From an uncultured Woeseiaceae bacterium (GTDB taxonomy: Bacteria > Pseudomonadota > Gammaproteobacteria > Steroidobacterales > Woeseiaceae), in assembly GCA_945788625.1 (NCBI GenBank), contig CALZMQ010000002.1, positions 145,031 to 209,030 on the forward strand: a stretch of DNA of 64,000 nucleotides, given 5' to 3'. Each line of letters begins with the position of its first letter. The first letter of the stretch is position 1. A program made the translations under genes and the position numbers. The notes beneath the pieces were generated by a model, which worked only from the letters and a program-made list of their open reading frames with translations, was not told the origin of the DNA and did not search any database. Shown here one piece after another: positions 26,149-36,565 of the stretch.

Positions 26149-27414
26149 GTGACGACCCGTAGTGAGTGGTACGATTTCGGCGCACTCACTCCGGATATCC
26201 ACAGAATGCTAGAACAATTGGCCGCGATTCACCCGTTGTTGCCAACCGCCGCCGGCTTGCTCGTGCTGCTGGCGGCCGCTGTCATCGTCAACCTGATCCT
26301 AAAGCACGTTATGGTGCGCGCCGTCCGCGCGTTCGCCAAGCGGTCTCGCGCGACCTGGGACGACGCGTTGGTGAGCCACAACGTCTTCGGTCGTCTCGTA
26401 CAGGTCGTGCCGGCGCTCATCATTTTCACCGGTGCGCCATTCGTCCCCGATTTGCCGGACGGCGGCGTCCAGCTCGTACGCAATGTCGCGATGGGTTACA
26501 CGGTGTTGATGTTGACCCTGGCCCTGACGGCCGCGCTCAGCGCGGCCAATACGATCTACTCGGCCTCGCCGATGGCCCGGGAACGCCCGATAAAGGGATT
26601 CGTGCAGCTCGTGCAGATCGTTGTCTGGATTCTCGGTGGCGTGATGATCATCGCGGCAGTGCTCGACCGATCGCCGCTGCTGCTGCTCAGCGGATTCGGC
26701 GCGATGACCGCCATCCTGATACTGGTATTCAAGGACACGATCCTGTCGCTGGTCGCGAGCGTGCAACTCACAGCGCAGGACATGGTCCGCGTCGGTGATT
26801 GGATAGAGATGCCGCAGTTTGGAGCGGACGGCGATGTTGTCGATGTGCAACTCCATACCGTAAAGGTGCAGAACTGGGACAAGACGATCACTACGATCCC
26901 GACGCACCGCCTGATTACGGACTCCTTCAAGAACTGGCGCGGCATGTCGCAAACCGGCGCCCGTCGGATCAAACGCGCCATTCATATCGATGTGTCGACG
27001 ATCCGCATGCAGACCGAAGACGAGGTGAAGCACTTCACGCGTTTCGCGCTGCTGAAGGACTACATCAGGAACAAGGAAAAGGAACTGGCCGACTACAATG
27101 CGGGACTCGCGAACGAGGTGGATGCCGACGTAAACAAGCGACGGCTCACCAATATCGGCATGTTTCGGGCTTACGCGTACAACTACCTGAAGAATCACCC
27201 GAAGATCCACGAGGGCATGACACTGATCGTGCGTCAGCTCGCACCGGGACCAGAGGGGCTGCCGCTGGAAATCTACTGTTTCACCAACACGACCGTGTGG
27301 GCCGACTACGAGAGCATCCAGTCGGACATTTTCGATCACCTGCTGGCTATCGTGCAGGAGTTCGGTCTGCGCCTGTACCAGAAACCGGCAGGCTCGGATT
27401 TCGCAAGGCTCTAG
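26149..27414 (+). CDS. ybdG: Small-conductance mechanosensitive channel, YbdG type
   Basis: 421 residues from a GTG; an in-frame ATG lies at 26206. N-terminal membrane helices at about 31-52, 80-100, 112-135 and 150-170 precede the pore-lining MscS helix (LLLLSGFGAMTAILILVFKDTI, starting near 177) and the soluble beta domain (VRVGDWIEMP, TTIPTHRLI). The RNKEKELADYN insertion and overall length match E. coli YbdG rather than MscS. The channel releases solutes under mild osmotic downshock. Its TAG and the stop of gpsA share CTAG at 27411-27414. Confidence 0.88.
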   Translation: MTTRSEWYDFGALTPDIHRMLEQLAAIHPLLPTAAGLLVLLAAAVIVNLILKHVMVRAVRAFAKRSRATWDDALVSHNVFGRLVQVVPALIIFTGAPFVPDLPDGGVQLVRNVAMGYTVLMLTLALTAALSAANTIYSASPMARERPIKGFVQLVQIVVWILGGVMIIAAVLDRSPLLLLSGFGAMTAILILVFKDTILSLVASVQLTAQDMVRVGDWIEMPQFGADGDVVDVQLHTVKVQNWDKTITTIPTHRLITDSFKNWRGMSQTGARRIKRAIHIDVSTIRMQTEDEVKHFTRFALLKDYIRNKEKELADYNAGLANEVDADVNKRRLTNIGMFRAYAYNYLKNHPKIHEGMTLIVRQLAPGPEGLPLEIYCFTNTTVWADYESIQSDIFDHLLAIVQEFGLRLYQKPAGSDFARL

Positions 27415-28412
27415 CCCGGTTCGGACTCCGCGCCGGCCGCTGTCTTCAGCAGGCCGCGAAAGGCGTCGCGGGCCGTGCTCCGGTCCTGGACGACTTGCAG
27501 GACTTCCCGGGCGATAGGCATGTCCACGTCGTACTTGTCCGCCATTGCCACCACGGCTGGCGCACTCTTCACGCCTTCTGCAACCATGAACATCTCGTTG
27601 ACGATTTCCTCGATGGTCCGGCCCTTCCCCAACTCATAGCCAACCGTGCGATTTCGGCTTTGCGGACTCGTGCAGGTTGCGATCAGGTCCCCGGTGCCCG
27701 CGAGCCCGGCGAACGTCTGCGGTTCTCCACCCATTGCAACACCGAGGCGCGTGATCTCGGCCAGGCCGCGTGTAATCACCGCCGAACGCGTGTTTTCTCC
27801 GGCGCCTTGCCCATCTCCCATGCCCGCCGCAATTGCAATGATATTCTTGAGTACGCCGCCCAGTTCGCAACCGATGACGTCGTGATTCGTGTAGACGCGA
27901 AACAGGCCGCTGTGAAACAGCTTCTGCAGTTCCCTGACGATGACTTCGTCTTCCATCGCGATGACGCTTGCGGCGGCGTAGCCGGACATGATCTCCCGCG
28001 CCAGGTTCGGTCCCGTCAACACGCCGGCCGGGTGTCCGGGCAGCACCTCGTTGATCAGCTCGGTCATACGCTTGCCGGTGCTGAGTTCGAGTCCCTTGCT
28101 CAGGCTGATAACGGGCACCCAGGGTCGAATGTGCGGCTTGATCTGTTCGAGCACACCACGAAACGACTGCGCGGGAATACCCATGACGATTACGTCCATG
28201 TTCGCAACGACCTCTTCGATGTCGGTCGTGGCACGAACGCTTTCCGGCAGCACCGCATCGGGCAGGTATTTCGCATTGCTGTGCCGCGTATTGATCTCGT
28301 CCACGGTGCCCCTGTCCCTTGCCCACATCGTTACCGGTGCATTCCGCGCGATCAATGCGGCCACGGTCGTTCCCCAGGATCCTCCCCCGAGCAGTCCAGC
28401 GTTAAGGTTCAT
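27411..28412 (-). CDS. gpsA: Glycerol-3-phosphate dehydrogenase [NAD(P)+]
   Basis: About 333 residues from the ATG at 28412, chosen because AAGGGG lies 6 nt upstream; nine more codons are open to 28439. The Rossmann motif GLLGGGSWGTTVA, the ISLSKGLE signature and catalytic lysine region GGVLKNIIAIA are present, with AGTGDLIATCTS typical of GpsA. It reduces dihydroxyacetone phosphate to sn-glycerol-3-phosphate for phospholipid synthesis in the cytosol. It is divergent from glpQ-glpT, which take up the same product. Confidence 0.96.
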   Translation of the reverse strand: MNLNAGLLGGGSWGTTVAALIARNAPVTMWARDRGTVDEINTRHSNAKYLPDAVLPESVRATTDIEEVVANMDVIVMGIPAQSFRGVLEQIKPHIRPWVPVISLSKGLELSTGKRMTELINEVLPGHPAGVLTGPNLAREIMSGYAAASVIAMEDEVIVRELQKLFHSGLFRVYTNHDVIGCELGGVLKNIIAIAAGMGDGQGAGENTRSAVITRGLAEITRLGVAMGGEPQTFAGLAGTGDLIATCTSPQSRNRTVGYELGKGRTIEEIVNEMFMVAEGVKSAPAVVAMADKYDVDMPIAREVLQVVQDRSTARDAFRGLLKTAAGAESEPG

Positions 28413-28515
28413 CGTGATCCCCTTCTTGTTGTGCGCCAATGGTTCATGTCGATGCTACAAAGTATATTAAACTCGGTCTTTCACCAATAAGCAGAATCTT
28501 AACGAGGCCCTGATA
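28413..28515. promoter_or_regulatory. Divergent gpsA/glpQ intergenic region
   Basis: About 100 bp separates the gpsA start and the glpQ start, so both promoters and any shared operator must lie here. I see no GlpR-like palindrome that I can defend; this is a placement, not a motif call. Confidence 0.4.
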
Positions 28516-29571
28516 GTGTCCATTACCAAGAACGTCGCTCTGTTGGCGTCGCTGTTCCTTTGCGGCTGCGTTGTCACAGTGAATGACAAGGTCCTCGTTG
28601 GCAAGAACCGGGTCGTGGCCTGGGAAAGCAAGCTGGTTATTGCGCACCGAGGCGCCAGCGGTTATTTGCCCGAGCATACGATCGCCGCGAAGGCGATGGC
28701 GTATGCACAGGGTGCGGACTACATCGAGCAGGACCTCGTTATGACTCGCGATGGTGAGGTCGTTGTGTTGCATGACCACCATCTCGACACGGTGACCGAT
28801 GTTCGCGACGTGTTTCCGCAGAGAGCGCGCGCCGACGGTCGTTATTACGTGATCGACTTTACCTTGGCCGAGCTGAGGCAGCTTGCCGTTTCCGAGCGAT
28901 TTCAGGAGATCGACGGCGAAAGGTCCGCAGTGTTCGAAGATCGCTTCCCGCTCATGCAATCGTCGTTCGGTATCAGCACCTTCGCAGAGGAAATCGAACT
29001 CATCCAGGGACTCAACAAGTCGACCGGTCGCCCGGTCGGTATCTATCCGGAGATCAAGAGCCCGGCGTTTCACCGCGAGGAGGGTAAGGATATCTCTGCG
29101 GCGGTGCTCGATATTCTGAGCACCTATGGCTATACGACGATGCAGGACAAGGTGTTTCTGCAGTGCTTCGATCCTTTCGAGTTGCAGCGAATTCATGCTG
29201 AGCTATTACCTGCGATGAACATGGCTGTACCCCTTGTTCAGCTGTTGGGCAGCGGACCCGACTACGAGCCGTTACTGACGGACGAGGGGCTGCAGCAGGT
29301 TGCCGCATACGCCGATGGCATCGGCCCATCGATGTTCCTGATCGTTGGACAGGAGTCACGCGCGTCTGATCTTGCCACTACTGACCTCGTCGAACGAGCA
29401 CACGGGCTGGGGCTCGCGGTCCATCCCTACACGTTTCGTAATGATCAACTTCCGGCCTTCGTTGACGACTACGAACAACTTCTGCGGATCTACCTGGACG
29501 ACCTGGACGTCGATGGCGTATTTACTGATTTTCCGGATCTTACGGTCGCTTTCCTCGAGTCCAATTTGTGA
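28516..29571 (+). CDS. glpQ: Glycerophosphodiester phosphodiesterase, lipoprotein
   Basis: 351 residues from a GTG with GAGG about 9 nt upstream. The lipobox-like LCGC (Cys18) suggests a lipoprotein. GDPD motifs: [15 protein letters not shown] (about 41-55), [20 protein letters not shown] (metal and catalytic residues) and EIKSP near 176. It hydrolyses glycerophosphodiesters to glycerol-3-phosphate and an alcohol in the periplasm. It overlaps glpT by 4 bp (GTGA), so product release and uptake are coupled. Confidence 0.95.
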   Translation: MSITKNVALLASLFLCGCVVTVNDKVLVGKNRVVAWESKLVIAHRGASGYLPEHTIAAKAMAYAQGADYIEQDLVMTRDGEVVVLHDHHLDTVTDVRDVFPQRARADGRYYVIDFTLAELRQLAVSERFQEIDGERSAVFEDRFPLMQSSFGISTFAEEIELIQGLNKSTGRPVGIYPEIKSPAFHREEGKDISAAVLDILSTYGYTTMQDKVFLQCFDPFELQRIHAELLPAMNMAVPLVQLLGSGPDYEPLLTDEGLQQVAAYADGIGPSMFLIVGQESRASDLATTDLVERAHGLGLAVHPYTFRNDQLPAFVDDYEQLLRIYLDDLDVDGVFTDFPDLTVAFLESNL

Positions 29572-30908
29572 TCGGCTTTCTGAAGCCGTCGGCTCACCGC
29601 GAACCGTTACCTGACGAAAAGGTCGACTCGGCTTATCGGCGCCTGCGCCTGCAGGTGTTTCTCGGCATATTCATCGGCTATGCCGGCTACTACCTGGTAC
29701 GCAAGAACTTCTCGCTCGCGATGCCCTACCTCGTTGAAGAGGGTTATTCGAAGACAGACCTGGGCTTGGCACTATCGGGTGTGGCCATTGCCTATGGACT
29801 GTCGAAGTTCATCATGGGCAGCGTATCGGATCGCAGCAACGCCCGCGTGTTCATGGCCTTGGGCCTGTTCTGCTCGTCGCTGGTCATGATTTTTATGGGC
29901 ACCGTGCCGTTCGCAACCAGTTCGGTGACCGTAATGTTCTCGTTGCTGCTGCTGAACGGCTGGTTCCAGGGCATGGGCTGGCCACCGTCGGGCAGGGTGA
30001 TGGTGCACTGGTTCTCGCTCGGAGAGCGCGGTACCAAGATGGCGATCTGGAACGTCGCCCACAACATCGGCGGCGGCATGGTGGGTCCGATTGCAATACT
30101 GGCGATGGCGCTGTTCGCCGACTGGCACGCGATTTTGTACGTACACGGTTTTTTTGCGATGGCGATCGCCGCGTTCATATTGTTGATGGTCCGGGATACA
30201 CCGCAATCGATGGGCTTGTGCTCCATCGAGAAATACCACAACGACTACCCGAAGGCGTACGACTACAGCGAGGCGCAGGAGAAAGAGCTGTCGGCGCGAG
30301 CCATTTTTCTCGAGCACGTACTGAATAACCGATTGCTGTGGACCATTGCGTTCGCGAATGCGTTCGTCTACCTGGTGCGTTACGGCGTACTCGATTGGGC
30401 GCCGACCTACCTCGCCGAGGCGAAAGCGTTTTCTTTCGCGGACTCCGGCTGGGCGTACGCGTTTTACGAATTCGCCGGAATTCCGGGTACTCTTTTGTGC
30501 GGCTGGATGTCTGACACGGTTTTCAAGGGCCGACGCGAGCCGGCCTCGATTCTTTTTTTGCTGCTGACCCTGGTATGCGTGCTGGTCTACTGGAAGAACC
30601 CGGTGGGCAACCCGAATGTCGACATCGCGATGCTCATAGGCATCGGCTTCTTCGTTTACGGACCGATAATGCTCATCGGCGTCCACGCGCTGGACCTCGC
30701 GCCCAAGAAGGCCGCCGGCACCGCGGCAGGATTCACCGGCCTGTTCGGTTACGTCGGCGGTGCCGTCGCCGCAAATGTCGTCATCGGCATGGTCGTGGAT
30801 GCGGCGGGCTGGGACGCAGGTTTTACCTTGATTGCCACGTCCTGCGCGCTGGCGATCGTCCTGATCGCCATTGCATGGCGCACCGAGCTGCATGTGCTCG
30901 ACGACTGA
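29568..30908 (+). CDS. glpT: Glycerol-3-phosphate transporter (MFS)
   Basis: 446 residues from a GTG overlapping the glpQ stop. It has twelve hydrophobic segments and the organophosphate:Pi antiporter signature ([18 protein letters not shown], near residues 38-55, and [16 protein letters not shown], near 135-150). The family exchanges glycerol-3-phosphate for inorganic phosphate across the inner membrane. A hexose-phosphate or related substrate cannot be excluded, but the glpQ and gpsA neighbours favour glycerol-3-phosphate. Confidence 0.93.
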   Translation: MIGFLKPSAHREPLPDEKVDSAYRRLRLQVFLGIFIGYAGYYLVRKNFSLAMPYLVEEGYSKTDLGLALSGVAIAYGLSKFIMGSVSDRSNARVFMALGLFCSSLVMIFMGTVPFATSSVTVMFSLLLLNGWFQGMGWPPSGRVMVHWFSLGERGTKMAIWNVAHNIGGGMVGPIAILAMALFADWHAILYVHGFFAMAIAAFILLMVRDTPQSMGLCSIEKYHNDYPKAYDYSEAQEKELSARAIFLEHVLNNRLLWTIAFANAFVYLVRYGVLDWAPTYLAEAKAFSFADSGWAYAFYEFAGIPGTLLCGWMSDTVFKGRREPASILFLLLTLVCVLVYWKNPVGNPNVDIAMLIGIGFFVYGPIMLIGVHALDLAPKKAAGTAAGFTGLFGYVGGAVAANVVIGMVVDAAGWDAGFTLIATSCALAIVLIAIAWRTELHVLDD

Positions 30909-30955
30909 AGACCGGTCGGGCCAGGACGCTCTTCCCTGAGCGTCAACGTAGCAAT

Positions 30956-33457
30956 TTACTCGTAGGTGTACTTGAACCGAACGCCGATCGACCGCGGCGC
31001 CAGCACATTGGTTCGATAGTAGCGAACGTTGGCGCCACTCACCGTCTGGTTGAAGAGCGGTGTATTGAACACACTCGACTCCGAGTATTCGTCGAACAGG
31101 TTGTCGACGTACCCCGTCACCGACCAGCTTTCCGTCAGGTAGGAAACATTCATGCTTGCCCGACCGTAGCTATCCAACGTAAGGCTGTTGCCGCGCGCAC
31201 CGGTTACCGACAGTACGTCGTCCTGCCAGGAATAGCCGCCGTCAACGACAATCGAATTGCCGCCTGACAAGTCGTGCGAGTAGCTGCCGAACAACGAGAA
31301 TTGAGTCTCAGGTGAGCCCGGCAGGCGGTCGCCTGCTACGCCGTCCTCGAAAGCGGTACCGAAGCCAGGCGGTGCAATGGTACGAACCAGCGAAGGTACG
31401 GCCTGGGTCAGTTCCGCGTCCGTAAAGCTGAAGTTACCGCGCAAAGCGAACTCATCGCTCATCAACCAGTTGAATGCGACGTCAAAACCCTTTGTTTCGG
31501 CCGCACCGGCATTGACGGTAATTGCGGTACCGGCGTTTACAGATGCTGTCGCAACTTGCGGATCTTCCCAGTCGATGAAAAAGACCGATCCATTCACGGT
31601 GAGGTTGCCGTCCAACCAGGTGGTCTTTGCGCCAATCTCGAAATTGTCCACCGTGTCCGGGAAGAATTCGCGTTCGTTGATTTCCGCTATATCACCCGGA
31701 TTGGGGCCGAATTGCTGACCGGGTGCCAGCAAGCAGAGTGACTGGCTGCCCGGCACGAAGATATCCGGGCACGGGTCGCCGCCATTGGAGGCGCCGACGC
31801 GATAGCCCTGGCTGAAGGTGAAGTAGAAGAGGTTGCCGTTTTCGAACGTATACGACGTGTTGAACTTGAACAGGTCGCCGTCGAAAGCCTGGTTGCGCGT
31901 CAATTGCAATTGGTTGCCAATGTCACTCAGGGGGTATGGGTTGAAGTCCGCCGGCGTGGTGAAGTACGGAAACTCCGTTTGGTTCGCCTCGTCAAACTCG
32001 TAATCGTAAAGGCGGACACCAAACGTGACGCTCCATTGCTCTGAAATGTCGTAGCCGATCTCACCGAAGTAGGCCGTTTCCGTGAGCTTGGTCCGGTCGG
32101 CCTCGAAATACTCGAGATCGTTGAGATCCTGGCGGAAACCTGGCCCCACGAACGCGCCGTAGCCCGGTGTGAACTCCGACGACAGTGCGTCGTATTCGTT
32201 CGTGTTGTAAAAGCCACCGACGATCCAGTTAAGCGGTCCGTCGCTGGTCGATACGAGCCGGATTTCCTGGTTAAACGTCTCCGTCTCTTCGTCTTCGAAC
32301 GTGAATGCGGTAAAGGTAGGGAACACCTCGTAGCTGTATTCCAGCGTGATCAGCAAGTCCGTCTGGTCGCGCTGGCCGCTTTCTTCCACGCCGCCGATAC
32401 CGGTAGCCGATGTGAGTTCCGCGAACCCGAGGTCGGCAATGACTTCAAGTGCCAGCAGGTCGCTATCGCGATCGTTCGGCTCGAGAACCCGGTACGGCGA
32501 CTCATACTTGCCTGCGGGCACGGTACCGCGCCGCCCCGACACGTTTCGACCGCCGTGCTCCGTCTGCTGGAAGTAGTAAGTGAGCGTCGTATCGATCGCA
32601 TCCGTCGGCACCCATCGCAGCGCCAATCGTCCTGAGAGCGCTTCCTCGGTGTTGACGTCTTCCGCCGGGTTGAAGTTGCCTGCTCGTTCCGCCGCATCGG
32701 CGAAATTCGGGTCGGGCTCCGACACGCCAGGAGTCTGAACGACAAACGGGTAGTCGATAAAGCCCTGGTCGTCCGTGTTGTCGATGGAACCGCGAATTGC
32801 GAACTGCTCACTCAATGGCACGTTGAACGTAAAGCCGATGTCGGAACTCACGCCGTCACCTTCCGAGTAACTGTAGGCGTCGGCACGGACCTCGAAGGTC
32901 GTGTTGTCGAATCCCGGCTTCTTCGGGATGTAACGAATGGCGCCACCCATCGTACCGGCGCCATACAGCGTGCCCTGCGGACCGAGCAGCACTTCCACGC
33001 GCTCGAGATCGTTGAGTCGCAGGTCGACGTAAAGCGGGATCTCACCGATGTAGGTCGCCACGGTGCCACCGCCGTTTTCCTGTCCGAACGAGTTGACGAT
33101 GGGTTCGGCGTTGAGGCCTCGAACAACGATCCTGTTGCCGTCGCGGCCACCCTGGTCCACAACGTTGAGGCCGGGGACATAGGACGACATTTCAGACAGG
33201 TCATCGAAGCCTTGCTGCTCGATCTGGCTGCCGCCGACAGCCGATATGTTCACGGCAATATCCTGCACGGACTCCGCGCGACGCGTTGCCGTGACGACGA
33301 TCTCTTCAATCTGGGCATGTACCGGCATCGATATGCCGGCCGTCGCCAGCCCCGCCGGGATCGCGAGTAATTTAGCGGATCGATTGAAGCTCTTCGCTGA
33401 TTTCTTCGAGTGATGCCGATGCTTCTTGCGCGCGTTGCGGCGCCTTTTCTTGCTCAT
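30956..33457 (-). CDS. TonB-dependent outer-membrane receptor
   Basis: 833 residues; GGGGAG lies 7 nt upstream of the ATG. An unusually long basic leader (MSKKRRRNARKKHRHHSKKS) precedes the signal core ending PVHAQ. The TonB box region IEEIVVTATRR is followed by the plug (LSEMSSYVPGLNVVDQGG; RVEVLLGPQGTLYGAGTMGG) and a 22-strand-type barrel ending VRFKYTYE. It belongs to the TonB receptor class common in marine gammaproteobacteria and scavenges siderophores or other large ligands. The substrate is not evident. A TATAAT box at 33502-33507 could drive it. Confidence 0.93.
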   Translation of the reverse strand: MSKKRRRNARKKHRHHSKKSAKSFNRSAKLLAIPAGLATAGISMPVHAQIEEIVVTATRRAESVQDIAVNISAVGGSQIEQQGFDDLSEMSSYVPGLNVVDQGGRDGNRIVVRGLNAEPIVNSFGQENGGGTVATYIGEIPLYVDLRLNDLERVEVLLGPQGTLYGAGTMGGAIRYIPKKPGFDNTTFEVRADAYSYSEGDGVSSDIGFTFNVPLSEQFAIRGSIDNTDDQGFIDYPFVVQTPGVSEPDPNFADAAERAGNFNPAEDVNTEEALSGRLALRWVPTDAIDTTLTYYFQQTEHGGRNVSGRRGTVPAGKYESPYRVLEPNDRDSDLLALEVIADLGFAELTSATGIGGVEESGQRDQTDLLITLEYSYEVFPTFTAFTFEDEETETFNQEIRLVSTSDGPLNWIVGGFYNTNEYDALSSEFTPGYGAFVGPGFRQDLNDLEYFEADRTKLTETAYFGEIGYDISEQWSVTFGVRLYDYEFDEANQTEFPYFTTPADFNPYPLSDIGNQLQLTRNQAFDGDLFKFNTSYTFENGNLFYFTFSQGYRVGASNGGDPCPDIFVPGSQSLCLLAPGQQFGPNPGDIAEINEREFFPDTVDNFEIGAKTTWLDGNLTVNGSVFFIDWEDPQVATASVNAGTAITVNAGAAETKGFDVAFNWLMSDEFALRGNFSFTDAELTQAVPSLVRTIAPPGFGTAFEDGVAGDRLPGSPETQFSLFGSYSHDLSGGNSIVVDGGYSWQDDVLSVTGARGNSLTLDSYGRASMNVSYLTESWSVTGYVDNLFDEYSESSVFNTPLFNQTVSGANVRYYRTNVLAPRSIGVRFKYTYE

Positions 33458-33501
33458 GCCGATGCTCCCCGTCCAGATGAGTTTCGCTGTTGTTTGTTTG
33501 T

Positions 33502-33507
33502 ATTATA
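33502..33507 (-). promoter_or_regulatory. Candidate -10 box for the TonB receptor gene
   Basis: The minus strand reads TATAAT here, 45 nt before the receptor ATG, giving a leader of about 35-40 nt. No good -35 box sits 16-18 bp upstream, so an activator or extended contact would be needed. Confidence 0.4.
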
Positions 33508-33663
33508 CGTGTACCACATAATCACACGGTCAGCGACACGATTTCGGGTCGCTCACGCAATAAAAATGTCTGAAGAACACCTGTCGCAAAAAGATAGCCC
33601 GATGGTTACTCCCGAAACACGGCGCTCCTTGAGGCCCGCGGCCTGAAGGCCGACAATCGGGTG

Positions 33664-35238
33664 ATGGACAAGGCATTGCGACAGGGCCTGGCAGACATTG
33701 CGGCGCGACGTTTCGAGACCGCGCACGCAAATGCAATTCAACGCATCCGTGCTGATGTGAGCGACCCCATCCCTTACTTTCTGCTTGCCCGGATTGCGCT
33801 CGAGCATCACAACTATGCCAAGTCCGGCGAACTGTTCGCGCGGGCCCAGGGGTTCGCACCGAACGACCCGCTGTACATAGCAGCGCATGCGGAGTACCTG
33901 GTGACTGTTGGTCGCCAGGTGGAAGCGATGCACCTGGCGGACGAGGCGGCGAGGCTGGACATCGGCGATGCATTCACTGCGGATACGATCGGTGTCGTCT
34001 ATTCCCGTACCGGGTTTCACGAGAAAGCCGTCCCGTTGTTCGAGCGGGCCGTCGAAATCGACCCGGCCCCGGCGAATTTTCATTACAACCTCGGCGCCTC
34101 ACTGCAATTCTCCGGACTATTCCAGCGCGCCGAGTCCGCGTACAAAGCATCAATCGAGCGACAACCGGATTCGTATCGTGCCTACTCGGCACTCGTCAGC
34201 CTGTCCAGGCAAACTCCGGAGAAAAACTACCTGACCAAGCTCAGGGAATTGTTCGAAAAAAACGAGGCGGACCCGGACAAGGCCCTGCATATCGGACATG
34301 CAATTGCGAAAACGCTCGAAGATCTCGAGCAGTTTGAAGAGAGCTTTGACTGGCTGGTGCGTGCGAAGCGTGCAAAACGTAATGCGATCGATTACAACTT
34401 GCAGTCGGACCTCGAGCTGTTCGACGCCGCCGCCGATACCGTCAGTGCGCCGGCAGGCGCTGGCGATTCACATACGGATGCGACGCCAATATTCATCGTT
34501 GGTCTGCCACGTACCGGTACGACACTCGTTGATCGCATCCTCTCCAGCCACCCGGACGTAGTGTCCGCCGGTGAACTGAATACCTTTGCGGGCCTGATCA
34601 AGGCCAGGGTGGGTTCTCCATCAAACCGCGTGCTCGATGCGGAGACACTCAGGAACGCGGTCGATTCGGACCTTGCAGACGTGGGTCATACTTATATCAG
34701 TGAGACTGAACGACTGACCCGAGGTGCCGAGCGGTTTACGGACAAGATGCCGCTGAACTTCTTTTACGTCTGGCTCATCCATCGTGCTCTCCCCAACGCA
34801 AAGTTTGTCGCGCTGCGTCGCGATCCCGTGGACAGTTGCTTGTCGAACTTCCGCCAGCTGTTTTCGACCGGCTTTTCCTATTACAACTACTCGCTCGACA
34901 TTGACGACACCGCGGCGTACTACGAGGGATTTGACAAGCTCCTCGCAGTCTGGCGGCAACACATGCCCTCGTCACATTTCATGGAACTGCACTACGAAGA
35001 TATCGTGCATGACCAGGAGAACAGGACCCGCGAATTGCTTTCTTTTTGCGAGCTCTCCTGGAACGAGGCTTGCCTTCGATTTCACGAGAACGCAGCGCCG
35101 GTGTCGACCGCAAGCTCGGTGCAGGTCCGGCAACCGCTGTACTCGGGCTCCATCGGTCGCTGGAAAAAATACGGCGATCGCCTGGACGGTATTCGTCGAA
35201 GACTCGAACTGATGGATGATGCCGAGTACAGTGGCTGA
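33664..35238 (+). CDS. TPR-containing sulfotransferase
   Basis: 524 residues from the ATG at 33664 (a GTG directly precedes it). The N-terminal 250 residues are TPR repeats (e.g. HEKAVPLFERAVEIDPAPAN). The C-terminal half is a sulfotransferase fold with the 5'-phosphosulfate loop IVGLPRTGTTLVDRIL (about 279-294), the 3'-phosphate segment ALRRDPVDSCLSNF, and YSGSIGRWKKY near the end. Such enzymes move sulfate from PAPS to an unknown acceptor. The TPR part probably holds the substrate. It is divergent from the TonB receptor; a shared role is only a guess. Confidence 0.9.
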   Translation: MDKALRQGLADIAARRFETAHANAIQRIRADVSDPIPYFLLARIALEHHNYAKSGELFARAQGFAPNDPLYIAAHAEYLVTVGRQVEAMHLADEAARLDIGDAFTADTIGVVYSRTGFHEKAVPLFERAVEIDPAPANFHYNLGASLQFSGLFQRAESAYKASIERQPDSYRAYSALVSLSRQTPEKNYLTKLRELFEKNEADPDKALHIGHAIAKTLEDLEQFEESFDWLVRAKRAKRNAIDYNLQSDLELFDAAADTVSAPAGAGDSHTDATPIFIVGLPRTGTTLVDRILSSHPDVVSAGELNTFAGLIKARVGSPSNRVLDAETLRNAVDSDLADVGHTYISETERLTRGAERFTDKMPLNFFYVWLIHRALPNAKFVALRRDPVDSCLSNFRQLFSTGFSYYNYSLDIDDTAAYYEGFDKLLAVWRQHMPSSHFMELHYEDIVHDQENRTRELLSFCELSWNEACLRFHENAAPVSTASSVQVRQPLYSGSIGRWKKYGDRLDGIRRRLELMDDAEYSG

Positions 35239-35263
35239 TCGATAAGATCGGGCTGGTCGTCGC

Positions 35264-36565
35264 ATGAACGTAGAATCCGAAGAATTTGCCACGGAACCGG
35301 TGCCGCAAGAGCACACGGTCGGCTGGGTTCGGGTCGCCCTGGTCAGCGCCATGGTGGCGTTCTCGTTGCCGACGTTCGTCACCGGTGCCGAAGTTTTCCT
35401 GGCCATCGACAACGCCCGCGCCGTGCCGGCAATCCTGGCCGGCTGCGGGATACTGACACTGATCGCATCGATCTGCGGCTCGATTGGCACGCGCACGCAC
35501 CTCAGTTCCTACATGCTGGCGCGCGTTGCGTTCGGCACGCGGGGCGCTGCTCTGGTCAACATCGCGTTCGCTATTTCCCTCCTAGGGTGGTTCGGCGTCA
35601 ATATCGACCTTTTTAGCGGCGCAATCCTGCGGCTGCTGCAGGATACCGTTGGCGTCTCGGCGCAACCCTGGGTCATCGAATTGTTCGCCGGCATGGTGAT
35701 GACGGCGACGACGATATACGGCTTCAAGGCAATCAATACGCTGTCCACCCTGCTGGTGCCGGTCATGATGGTCGTGACCGTCGTGCTGATAGCCAAGGCG
35801 CTGGGCAGCCGGCCGCTTGGCGAGACGCTCGCAGCGCAGCAGGTGTCCGAGATTTCGATGGGTCGTGCGATCTCGTCGGTCGTCGGCGGCGTGATTGTCG
35901 GCGCGGTCATCCTCCCCGATATCACACGCTTCATCAGGCACTGGCGCGGAGCGCTGTATACCGCGCTGCTGTCCTACCTGGTGGTGCAGTCGATCGTCAT
36001 GACGGCCGGGGGGCTTGCAGCCGACGTGCTTTCGAACAACGACCTGCTGGACGTACTGATCGTGATGGGCCTGAGCTGGGCGGCCTTCGTTATCATCATC
36101 GCCGGCAGTTGGGTGCTCAACTCGCTCAATCTGTACAGCACGACCTTGAGCGTCGAAGCTACGCTGCCAAAAACCGAGAACCGGTTGCTCATTGTCGCGC
36201 TCGGCGCCCTGGGAACGGTCGCGGCTTTCTTTAATATCCTCGATCACTTCCTGACGTTTCTCTTCTACCTCGCCATTGTCTTCGTGCCGGTGGCGGGCGT
36301 CATCGCGGTCGATCATTTCTTTGCCCGCCCTTCAGCCTATTTCGAGAACCTGCGGACGGCTGAACGTATGGTGTCGCCGATGGCACTGATTTCCTGGGCG
36401 GCCGGGAGTGTCGTGGCATTACTCGGGGCCGAGTCGGTTATCGAGATGACGGGAATTGCGGCATTGGATGCGATGTTCGTGTCGGCACTGGCCTATGCGG
36501 TCCTCAGCCGTTTCGATACGGCAGCGACTAACGCCGCGGGCGACACGGGCGACCCGGCATGTTGA
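35264..36565 (+). CDS. NCS1-family (CodB-like) nucleobase/hydantoin permease
   Basis: 433 residues with about twelve membrane segments. The region GWVRVALVSAMVAFSLPTFV and the middle motif VGAVILPDITRFIRHW are typical of CodB/NCS1 cation symporters for cytosine, purines, hydantoins or related rings. It sits 25 bp after the sulfotransferase gene and overlaps the next gene by 7 bp, so it heads or continues an operon with HyuA- and DUF917-type genes. The substrate is therefore probably a cyclic amide or nucleobase-like compound. Confidence 0.87.
   Translation: MNVESEEFATEPVPQEHTVGWVRVALVSAMVAFSLPTFVTGAEVFLAIDNARAVPAILAGCGILTLIASICGSIGTRTHLSSYMLARVAFGTRGAALVNIAFAISLLGWFGVNIDLFSGAILRLLQDTVGVSAQPWVIELFAGMVMTATTIYGFKAINTLSTLLVPVMMVVTVVLIAKALGSRPLGETLAAQQVSEISMGRAISSVVGGVIVGAVILPDITRFIRHWRGALYTALLSYLVVQSIVMTAGGLAADVLSNNDLLDVLIVMGLSWAAFVIIIAGSWVLNSLNLYSTTLSVEATLPKTENRLLIVALGALGTVAAFFNILDHFLTFLFYLAIVFVPVAGVIAVDHFFARPSAYFENLRTAERMVSPMALISWAAGSVVALLGAESVIEMTGIAALDAMFVSALAYAVLSRFDTAATNAAGDTGDPAC

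Noticed and set aside
26799..28490. 563-codon open frame on the plus strand
   Set aside because: It overlaps the end of the YbdG-type channel gene in another frame and is antisense to all of gpsA, both of which have strong family motifs; its translation is arginine/histidine-rich frame shadow.
29772..30893. 373-codon frame opposite glpT
   Set aside because: Reverse-frame shadow of a membrane transporter; low-complexity basic peptide.
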